Part shown: in pieces, positions 1-6,705 of the stretch
Position numbering within the stretch: position 1 is the first letter of the stretch
Layout of the letters: each line of letters begins with the position of its first letter
Assembly: GCF_003253435.1 (NCBI RefSeq)
Contig: NZ_QKUB01000009.1
Coordinates: forward strand, 1-22,228
Length of the DNA: 22,228 nucleotides
Direction of reading: 5' to 3'
DNA from: Metamycoplasma auris
GTDB taxonomy: Bacteria; Bacillota_I; Bacilli_A; Mycoplasmatales; Metamycoplasmataceae
Program-made: the position numbers and the translations under genes
Notes under the pieces: model-generated
What the model was told of the DNA's origin: nothing
The model's input: only the letters and a program-made list of their open reading frames with translations
Database searches by the model: none

Positions 1-375
1 ATTAATTTTTTCAAATTGCTTTTTAGCAATTTCTAGATCTATATCCTTAGGTTCTTTATTAAAAAGTAAATGTAATCCACTTTTATTTTCTAAATCTTTT
101 AATTCTTTAGTTATTTGTTGTTTAGATAATGTTCGTGAATTTATAAACTCAACAAAATTCATTTTTTTTATTTCCATTTGGTTTATTAATGAATTTCGAT
201 CATCATCTATATCTTGAACATATACAGCACTTGGACGACTTATATAATCTATAAAAATACCTTCTTTATAAAACTTAAAGTTATGTATATGCCCAGTTTC
301 TTCATTAGGTCTTTTTTTAGTTTTATAGTTTGCAAATTCGAATGAAACAAACAAGATTATTTTTTATATACTCAT
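1..375 (-). pseudogene. Relaxase-like N-terminal part, nonsense at codon 4, cut by window edge
   Basis: The frame runs open from about 354 to the window edge on the minus strand (118 codons). An ATG at 375 with AGG upstream is in the same frame, but codon 4 is TAA (364-366), so translation must begin later (TTG at 354) or the gene is dead. The product begins about LFVSFEFANYKTKKRPNEE and contains a segment IDYISRPSAVYVQDID, then SGLHLLF and a charged helix. This pattern recalls the N-terminus of MobL/MobP-type relaxases of Firmicute plasmids and integrative elements, where a Y-I-x-R-x-x-A motif is followed by a helical stretch; that match is from memory and only moderate. If so, it nicked DNA at a transfer origin for conjugative mobilisation. 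The early stop and the gene fragments around it suggest decay. It could instead be an unrelated mycoplasma protein. Confidence 0.4.
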
Positions 376-618
376 TTATTTTTACCTAAAATTTTATTAT
401 TTGAAGTATTCAGCATATCTAATTAATTCCTTATCTAATTTATCTCTTTAAAAAATCTTGAAAAAATCTTGAGTATTGTCTTTACTATTAAGAATATATT
501 TATATATTCTTTTTATGGTTATCAATTTAGCAAGTAAAAATAATGAATTTCTATTATGTTGCATCAATTTTTTAAAAAATGCAAACTTCTATATAACTAA
601 AAAGTAATTTAATTTTTT
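376..618. other. Non-coding stretch with a short coding remnant
   Basis: No full gene is visible. A minus-strand fragment of 16 codons (397-447) reads as an amphipathic helical tail ending EYFK-stop and lies just upstream of the relaxase-like frame; it looks like the 3' end of a lost gene. An 11-base direct repeat (AAAAAATCTTG, twice within 448-475) and the inverted repeat listed separately lie here too. Confidence 0.4.
490..511. repeat. Perfect inverted repeat, 10-bp arms, 2-base spacer
   Basis: AAGAATATAT and ATATATTCTT face each other around TT, followed on the plus strand by a short T-run. It could be a weak terminator on the plus strand or a protein-binding palindrome; being nearly all A+T, it could also be chance. 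Confidence 0.35.
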
Positions 619-1391
619 TTAAATTACAAAAGGTTTTTTTAAAATTAAATATCTTGATGTAAAGTTAGTCTTATTTTTGCTTTTTTTGTATAAGAAATAA
701 ATCTTATAAATTTTAGTTAGCATCTTAAAACATTTTAAAATGGTATTTTTATTACCTTTTAAAAACTTAAGACATTTTGAATTTAACTCTTGAAGTCACA
801 ATGTTTTGTTTGTGTTTATTATTGTAAAACCAGCATTGAGTTTTTTAGGGTTAGTAGTAAACTTTAAAAACTTTTTATTTTTCTTATTTATAAGTTTTTT
901 TTGAAATAAAAGGAAATTTTGAGTGTTTCATAAAGTAACAAGCGAAACGTCAGTTAGCAGAAGTTTTCATCTTAAAGTAGAATTTAAATTAATAAATTTT
1001 TCGCCACGTTCACATCAAACTTTATTTGTAATTTTAATGTTTCCTTTTAGATCATGTTCAAGGTAACCTAAAGACGATAAGTATTTAACTGTTTCAGTTA
1101 GGGTTGATCTTTTAAAACCTAATTTTTCTAGTTCCAGCAATGGAACAAATTTAATTCTTGCCCCTAGTTCTTTACTAATCGCAAGAAGTTCGAAACTCAC
1201 TTTTCTTTTAGACAATAAATTAAACATTGCTTCGCCAATTTTTAATTTGCACTTAAGCAAAATCTTAATTGCATTTGGTGTTAACTTATCGTAAATTTTT
1301 TTCTCATATTTAACTCAAAAGAAGAAATCATCATGAGTTTTTTAAACTCAGCTTTGTATTTAAAATTTGATGTTTTTAAAATATTACTCAT
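619..1391 (-). pseudogene. Winged-helix-like protein with a single-base frameshift
   Basis: A good ribosome site (AAGGGAG) precedes ATG at 1391. The first 18 codons (MSNILKTSNF...EFKK) run into a T-run at 1338-1343 (A6 on the coding strand). One base later the frame is wrong and stops at 1281-1283 after 36 residues, but in the neighbouring frame an open reading frame continues without a stop from there to TAA at 619-621. Adding one A to the run gives a continuous protein of 257 residues. Residues about 45-110 of the restored protein hold a segment (ELEKLGFKRSTLTETVKYL, then a beta-hairpin-like turn SSLGYLEHDLKGNIKIT) that looks like a winged-helix DNA-binding domain; the remaining 130 residues are Lys/Asn-rich and have four UGA Trp codons. 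Function is not recognised; a regulator or replication protein of a mobile element is possible. The break may be a true mutation, a sequencing error in the homopolymer, or phase variation. Confidence 0.6.
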
Positions 1392-1415
1392 ATAAAATCT
1401 CCCTTCTTTTAATTT

Positions 1416-1466
1416 GAGACTTTTTAAAATGAGAAATCAAAAAGTCTCTAATTGACTAGAGACTTT
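1416..1466 (-). promoter_or_regulatory. Overlapping inverted repeats in the leader of the 1391 gene
   Basis: Three copies of an AGAGACTTT-type arm lie here. Arm 1441-1450 pairs perfectly with 1457-1466 (10 bp, 6-base loop). The partly identical arm 1439-1448 also pairs perfectly with 1416-1425 (10 bp, 13-base loop). The two hairpins share the middle arm and so exclude each other. Read on the minus strand, the upstream hairpin ends in five T, like a weak terminator, and the alternative hairpin would break it, just before the ribosome site of the frameshifted gene. Attenuation or a tandem operator are both possible. Confidence 0.5.
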
Positions 1467-1510
1467 AACATACCTATTTTTTACACTTCATTTTTAATAT
1501 AAAGAAGTTT

Positions 1511-1524
1511 ATAGATTAATCTAT
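1511..1524. promoter_or_regulatory. Perfect 14-bp palindrome, possible operator
   Basis: ATAGATTAATCTAT is a perfect palindrome lying about 120 bases upstream of the 1391 start, in the 210-base gap between two minus-strand units. Its position would suit an operator at the promoter of the winged-helix-like gene. No clear -35/-10 pair could be fixed next to it. Confidence 0.3.
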
Positions 1525-1603
1525 GATTTGGTTTGCTAATTCTATACTAATATCTATATATCTAACATTGCTTTTGTTAGTTAGATTAAAAAAGAGAATA
1601 AAA

Positions 1604-1629
1604 AACAAGAAAACTAGTAGTTTCTTGTT
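1604..1629 (-). terminator. Rho-independent terminator of the toxin/immunity-like operon
   Basis: On the minus strand AACAAGAAA, an 8-base loop and TTTCTTGTT form a 9-bp stem followed by a T-rich tail. It lies about 48 bases after the stop of the 1677-2441 gene, where a terminator of that operon is expected. Confidence 0.65.
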
Positions 1630-1676
1630 AAATTTAGTTTAAGGTTTTTTTGTTATTTTATTTAGGTATTAAGAAT

Positions 1677-2441
1677 TTATCTATTAAATATGTAGTTGCG
1701 ATTTTGGTAAACATATGAGTAATCTTCAAGTGTATATGATTCCATATCAATAGCAACATCATCATAATTAAAGATTAGAAAATAATAAAATTCTTCACTT
1801 AATTTCTTATCATCATACTTATAAAAGTATTCTTTTCAATTATCATTTTTAATCTTATATTTTTGAGTTAAATAATAATCTCTTTTTCTTACAATTATAT
1901 ATAAATCTAAGTTATCTGAAAACTTAAACTTATTTAGTAGGTCAATGTTTTCTTTCATTTGAATATTTTCAAACAAAAGACCATCTAATTTACTATTTTT
2001 GATTTTCCATTGATTAAATTCTTTTTTTACTTTATTCATCTTTTTTATAAAAAATAAACTAATAGAGAATACCGCAATTGCAAAACCTAGAGCAGCTCAT
2101 CATAGATAAATAAAATAAGTAACCTTAGCTTTTAAAATATCAATATGAAATCTTGTTATAAATGAAAGTAATATGGAAAATAAAGGAATTGAAATCACTA
2201 TAAAAACAATAAAAGGGGGAATTAATTTTTTAAGTTTATTATTAAATGTATCAAAGAATGTGTTGTCTATTTTAATATTTTTAGATAAAAAGAAATTTGA
2301 GGATTTTTCTTTTATTCATATTCTTTTTATTTGATAATGAGACATAAGAAGAAATATATAAAAAGCAATTAATAAAAAGAGATTTAAAAAAGAAAATGTC
2401 GTTGCTAGTGGGTTAAAAAGTTTATTGTCTGCTGAAATCAT
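1677..2441 (-). CDS. Three-helix membrane protein A, candidate immunity protein (paralogue of its neighbour)
   Basis: This is 254 residues and not a family I recognise. Membrane segments are visible at about residues 11-33, 74-96 and 108-132 (Trp-Trp-Ala-Ala core), followed by a soluble domain of about 120 residues. Several UGA codons must be read as Trp, for example the W-W pair in helix 3. ATG at 2441 (AGGAGAG lies upstream) overlaps the end of the preceding gene by 20 bases, so translation is probably coupled. The protein is a diverged copy of the 2422-3192 product: NKVKKEFNQWKIKNSKL at 136-152 matches NKTKKIIDDWVIQNEKL there, and both have a Y-F-L-(I/L)-F-(N/D)-Y-D motif near the C-terminus. 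Placed last behind a toxin-like gene, a membrane immunity protein is a reasonable inference; there is no direct evidence of function. Confidence 0.75.
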
Positions 2442-3192
2442 TGTTCAAAAACTCTCCTATAAAATATAAGAAATATTCTTTTGAGTAAGTAACATTATTA
2501 ATTTGTATTCCTGAATCATAATCAAATAACAAGAAATACAGTAATTTTGGAATATCTATTTTGTTATCTTTTATAAAAGGTTTTTTTGAATTGAAAATCT
2601 TATTTATATAAAAGTGTGTTTTAGAATTCTTAAAAACAGGAATTTTTAATTCGAAATCTTCATACAATATTATGTTCTTAAATTTATCATAATCTAAGGG
2701 CTTTTCGATTTGTTTATTTCATTGAGGAAGTTTCTCATTTTGTATTACTCAATCATCAATTATTTTTTTAGTTTTATTTATCTTAACAAGTTCTTTTATA
2801 AACCAAAATAATGGATAACCAATTACAAAAATAAATATAGGTATTGAAATTCAATCAAAACTTCATTTTATTGCTTTCCTATCATTTTTTCAAAAGATAA
2901 AATAAGGTTCTAAGGTCATAATTAGATTTAATAAGAATAGAAATAAAATAAGAACAAATAGAAGACTAAGATAAATTTTCTCTCTTTTAATAAATATATA
3001 AAAATTATTAAATGTCTCTTTTGGTAATCTTATTGATTGTGATAACACAGCTTTCTTGGATTCAATTTTAATGTTATAGATGTTACTTGTTTTTTTAGCA
3101 TGAACATAAGGAATAGAATGGATTAAAACAATACCAACTATAAGTATTGGTACAAAAATACTTATAACAATAATGAAAAATGGATCTGACAT
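2422..3192 (-). CDS. Three-helix membrane protein B, candidate immunity protein
   Basis: This is 256 residues. Membrane segments lie at about residues 5-26, 74-95 and 112-132; the segment order and spacing match the downstream paralogue. A soluble C-terminal domain of about 120 residues follows, with the motif YFLLFDYD shared in slightly changed form by the paralogue. With the standard code it would break at 2890 (TGA, Trp100). ATG at 3192 has TTAGGA upstream and lies 18 bases after the stop of the 437-residue gene. No enzyme motif is seen. Tandem diverged copies directly behind a toxin-like gene are what duplicated immunity genes look like, since immunity proteins diversify against toxin variants; other roles, such as a membrane partner or transporter of the secreted protein, remain open. 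Confidence 0.75.
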
Positions 3193-3210
3193 ATACTAAT
3201 TGTCCTAAGT

Positions 3211-4524
3211 TTATCCTAAGTTATCCCATTTTATTTTGTTAGGAAATGTTCTAAGATATTCACCTTTCTTTGAATCTCTAACTCTTACAAGTCCATTTGC
3301 ACTTAACTCAAAATCACTTAATTTCAATAATTCTTCTAATGTTTTTATTTCACCTGTTTCTTGATTTTTGAAGTGTGTATTAACTCCACCTACACCTCCT
3401 TCATTATAAGGTTTATCAAGAATAGTTTCATTTACCACAACTCATTTTACGTTTTTAAGATGCGATATTATGTCAGCTAATTCAATAGCTTTATTTTGAA
3501 TTTCAATATTTCTTTCTCGAAATTTATTTAATTCCTTTATGTCTTTTATAACTTCAACAGTTGAGATTACAGGTCGAATATAACTAGAAATTTTAGATAT
3601 AGTTCCAGGGTCTAAGGCACGGTTAAAATCAACAATATCATATTTTAATTTCGTAAATGAAAAGCATGAAGAAATTAATGTTTTAGCCATTTTGCCAACT
3701 GTCGTTGATTTATATTCAGATAAAATATTATTAATTTCCTCAAATGACTGAATTGAATTAACCACATGATAATGTGCCACTTTTAATGTAGAAGCAACTA
3801 CACCTAAAATTCCAGTTGCAATACTTAATAAACTTGCAGGAACAGCTGTTGCTCCAAAAGTTACCGCAGCTGTTGCATATAAAGCTGCTGCAGTAGCACC
3901 GGTCACAATTGATATACCTGTAATCACTGTAGAAGCAGTAAGTAATCTATCTGCTAATTTCATCTTATCCAATACAGAACTTTTTATTTTGTCTAATAAA
4001 TTTTTAAAATCTAATATTTTATTTTCCACATTCTTTGATGATTCAACACCATCATCATTTACTGCAAATTTATTTTTAATATCAGTTACTATTCTCTTAT
4101 AATAACTTTTTGCTTCCTTATTAGTATTAGTTTTTACTGTTTTTATTTCCTTCAATGATTTAACTAATAGTGAATGTAATTCTTTATTAAACTTTGTTTG
4201 TGCTTCATTGCTATTATATAAATTTTTATGTTGGTCTTGACTTATCATTCCTTTCTTTTGCATACTATCAACAAATTTTTTAAAAATTTCTTTATCCTTA
4301 TTTCCAATTAAATTTTGAATATTCTTTTTTGCTGAAAGTTTTTCATCAAATTTGTCACCGATATTTTTAATTAAATCCTTTTCTTCAGATATAAAATCCT
4401 TAACTAAATCTAAAACTTTTGCTTCATCATTAGATAAATTTTCTACCTTTTCAACAGCTACACTATTTGCAGTAAGTGGCAAAATGGATGCTGATAATGA
4501 ATTCATCAATTTTAATAATTGCAT
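3211..4524 (-). CDS. Secreted or membrane protein with toxin-like modular architecture
   Basis: This is 437 residues; UGA at 3442-3444 is Trp361 and joins two pieces that the standard code would separate. An in-frame TAG lies directly upstream of ATG at 4524, so this is the earliest start; AAGG precedes it. Visible parts: residues 1-24, a signal-peptide-like N-terminus (Lys5, hydrophobic core, Ala-Asn-Ser-Val-Ala) without a lipobox Cys; 25-190, a Lys/Glu-rich helical region; 193-250, a long Gly/Ala/Thr-rich hydrophobic stretch able to make two membrane helices; 260-360, more helices; then, after the turn NEGGVGGVNTHF at 374-385, a separate domain of about 55 residues ending YLRTFPNKIKWDNLG. 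A variable C-terminal domain behind a helical/membrane carrier is typical of polymorphic toxins, and the tail reminds me of DUF3892-like ends, unverified. It heads an operon with two paralogous membrane proteins. Confidence 0.6.
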
Positions 4525-4708
4525 AATCTAACCTTATTTTTTATCCTATTTCATTAATTTTTTTAATCAAATGAGATTAAATCATCTAAACCTTAAATTA
4601 ATTTACATTGCCAATTTTTATAACTATAATTACTCATCTCATCTTTATTTTATAACTTTATAAAAACTTGTTTTTAAGATTTTTTATGATGTCAAAAAAA
4701 TAAAGAAA

Positions 4709-4739
4709 AATAGACCAAAAAACTTAAAATTGGTCTATT
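4709..4739 (-). terminator. Terminator of the ABC-F gene
   Basis: AATAGACCAA and TTGGTCTATT form a perfect 10-bp stem with an 11-base loop; on the minus strand it ends in a T-rich tail. It lies 34 bases after the ABC-F stop. The remaining gap, 4525-4708, is A+T-rich leader of the 4524 gene; no confident promoter was seen. Confidence 0.75.
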
Positions 4740-4773
4740 GTTTAGCAAGTAAAATTTAATTTTTAGTTAGTAA

Positions 4774-6387
4774 TTAATATCCCATTGCTTCTTCATATTC
4801 TTCAAGACTTCCATAGAATAAAAAGCTTTCTTTTTCTTTGATTTCAAGAATTACGTTTGCACATTCTTTAATCATCGCGCGGTTATATGTTGTAAAGATA
4901 GTAGAACCTTTGTATGATTTGAGTGCATCAATTAGGCTATCAATTGATTCAGAATCAAGGTGATCAAGAGGTTGATCAAAGATTAAAAAGTTACTTTCTT
5001 CAAGCATTAATTTTGACATCATCAATCTAACCTTTTCGCCCCCACTAGTAACTTGAACATTTTTAAATACACTATCATTTGAAAATAGCATTCTTCCTAA
5101 AAAAGCTCGCATTCTTGCATCACTATTATCCTTTGTTTCTTGAGTGCTATTGTTTAGAGGTCATTTGCTAATTCAATCAATGATTGATTGGGACTCATTG
5201 AAATATTCTTGATTATTTGATGGAAAATAATTTGGAGTAATTGTAATTCCCCATTCAACACTTCCTGAAGTAGGTTTTCTTTTTCCGATTAGAATTTCAA
5301 GGAATCTAGTTTTAGCAATGTCATCATTTCCGATGATTACCATTTTGTCTCCTGGTTTCAAACTAAAAGAAACATTTTCAAATAAAGTATCATTATTTTC
5401 ATTAACGTAAGTTAGGTCTCTTACATTTAGAATTTGTTTCCCAGGAATACGATTTAAATCAAATTTAATGTAAGGGTACTTTCTTGATGAAGGCTTAATT
5501 TCATCAATAACAATTTTTTCAAGAAGTTTTTTACGACTTGTTGCTTGTTTAGATTTAGATGCATTAGCAGAAAAGCGAGCAATAAATTCTTTTAGTTTTT
5601 GAGCTTGCTCTTCTTTTCTTAGATTTGTTTTTTGTTGCATTTCAATAAGTAATTGACTTGATTGTTTTCAAAATGAATAATTACCAATAAATAGCTTAGC
5701 TTCTGAATAATCAATATCAATAATATGAGTACAAATTGCATCTAAAAAATCACTATCGTGACTTACAACGATAACAATATTTGGATAATCCATCAAGAAA
5801 TTTTCAAGTCATTTAATTGTTTTTAAATCCAATCTGTTAGTTGGTTCGTCCATAATTAAAATATCAGGATTGCCAAATAAAGCTTTCGCAAGTAAAACCT
5901 TAACTTTTTCATTTGCCTTTAATTCTGACATTTGCATATATCATTTACTTGGTTCAATACCAAGATTAGAAAGCAGCGTTTGGGCATCATTTTCAGCATT
6001 CCACCCACCCATTTCACCGAATTTTTCTTCAAGATGGCTAGCTCTTTCATAATCTTCCATTGTTGCATCTGGATTTTCATAAATTTTATTTTTTTCAATA
6101 TTGATATCATATAGTTCTTTATTACCCATAATAACAACATCAGTAACATTATAATCATTAAATTCATCTTGATTTTGGGATAAAACACTCATCCGCGCAT
6201 TCTTACTTTTAATAATTTGACCTTCTGATGCTTCAACTTCGCCACTTAAAATCTTTAAAAAAGTTGATTTACCAACACCATTGGCACCAATTATTCCATA
6301 AACATTGCCAGGAAAAAATTTAATATTTATATTTGAAAATAACTTTTTATCTGGAAATATTTTACTAATACCACACACATCTAACAT
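4774..6387 (-). CDS. ABC-F family ATPase, YbiT/YkpA type, with one degenerate ATP site
   Basis: This is 537 residues, the usual length. ABC-F proteins have two ATPase domains and no membrane part; they bind the ribosome and affect translation. Domain 1 has an intact Walker A (GANGVGKST, 34-42), Walker B DEPTNRLD (180-187) and switch His (VVSHD), but its signature is ELKANEK (155-161) instead of LSGGE/Q. The linker (about 250-300) has the family stretch RFSANASKSKQATSRKK. Domain 2 has a good signature SGGEK (448-452), but Walker A is GNDDIAKTR (353-361), Walker B is DQPLDHLD (Gln472 for the catalytic Glu) and the switch reads TTYN (Tyr for His). Thus the site made by Walker A1/B1 and signature 2 is intact, and the other site is altered in every element. 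From memory YkpA homologues share the weak Walker A2 and a modified signature 1, but keep DEPTNHLD and the His. ATG follows AAAAGGATG; it is a single gene with its own terminator. Confidence 0.92.
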
Positions 6388-6560
6388 CTCAATAACATCC
6401 TTTTATCTTTGTTTTTTTCTTAGTTCAAAATAAAGAAAACACATTATTACTCTCATTGATTTCATATCTTTTAATCAATTAAAAAGAAAAGAGTAAATAA
6501 ATTTATTTAAATGTTAACATATAAATAATTTTTTTTGGTCTTTAATACTTAAAAATGCTT

Positions 6561-6566
6561 TATAAT
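6561..6566 (+). promoter_or_regulatory. -10 box of the tRNA-Lys gene
   Basis: TATAAT is followed by the mature tRNA 5' end 19 bases later. TTGGTC at 6535-6540 could be a weak -35, though spacing (20) is long. Confidence 0.6.
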
Positions 6567-6584
6567 TATTTTGTTCGATTTTAA

Positions 6585-6660
6585 GCATCCTTAGCTCAGC
6601 CGGTAGAGCAAGGGACTCTTAATCCCTGGGTCGTGGGTTCGATCCCCACAGGATGTACCA
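6585..6660 (+). tRNA. tRNA-Lys (anticodon CUU)
   Basis: The 76-nt cloverleaf has acceptor arms GCATCCT and AGGATGT (one G-U pair), a D-arm with AGCTCAGCCGGTAGAGC, an anticodon stem AGGGA/TCCCT around the loop CTCTTAA (anticodon CTT at 6618-6620), a T-arm GTGGG-TTCGATC-CCCAC, and an encoded 3' ACCA. It reads AAG codons. It stands alone on the plus strand between two minus-strand genes and has its own -10 box and terminator. Confidence 0.96.
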
Positions 6661-6663
6661 AAT

Positions 6664-6694
6664 AAAAAAGACAAGGTTAAAACTTGTCTTTTTT
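6664..6694. terminator. Bidirectional terminator between tRNA-Lys and clpB
   Basis: AAAAAAGACAAG and CTTGTCTTTTTT form a perfect 12-bp stem around a 7-base loop, with T-runs on both strands. It serves the tRNA on the plus strand and clpB (stop at 6706) on the minus strand. Confidence 0.85.
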
Positions 6695-6705
6695 TGATTT
6701 TTATT

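Noticed and set aside
448..475. CRISPR-like or minisatellite repeat
   Set aside because: Only two copies of an 11-base A+T-rich word without spacers; no CRISPR array or cas gene is present in the window.
2890..3444. Apparent separate genes at 2422-2667, 2890-3192, 3211-3438 and 3442-4524
   Set aside because: The breaks at 2890 and 3442 are TGA in one continuous frame; with UGA as Trp there are two genes, not four.
526..4754. TTTAGCAAGTAAAA occurs at 526-539 and 4741-4754, flanking the accessory region like an insertion-site duplication
   Set aside because: In DNA this A+T-rich several 14-base repeats per window are expected by chance; no inverted ends, integrase or transposase accompany them.
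5870..6114. Plus-strand open frames antisense to the ABC-F gene, and similar frames opposite clpB, atp genes and p37
   Set aside because: They follow the codon structure of the real gene on the other strand, lack ribosome sites and recognisable products.
4774..6387. Antibiotic-resistance type ABC-F protein
   Set aside because: The linker with RFSANASKSKQATSRKK and the domain layout fit the YbiT/YkpA housekeeping group; no long resistance-type linker tip is seen.
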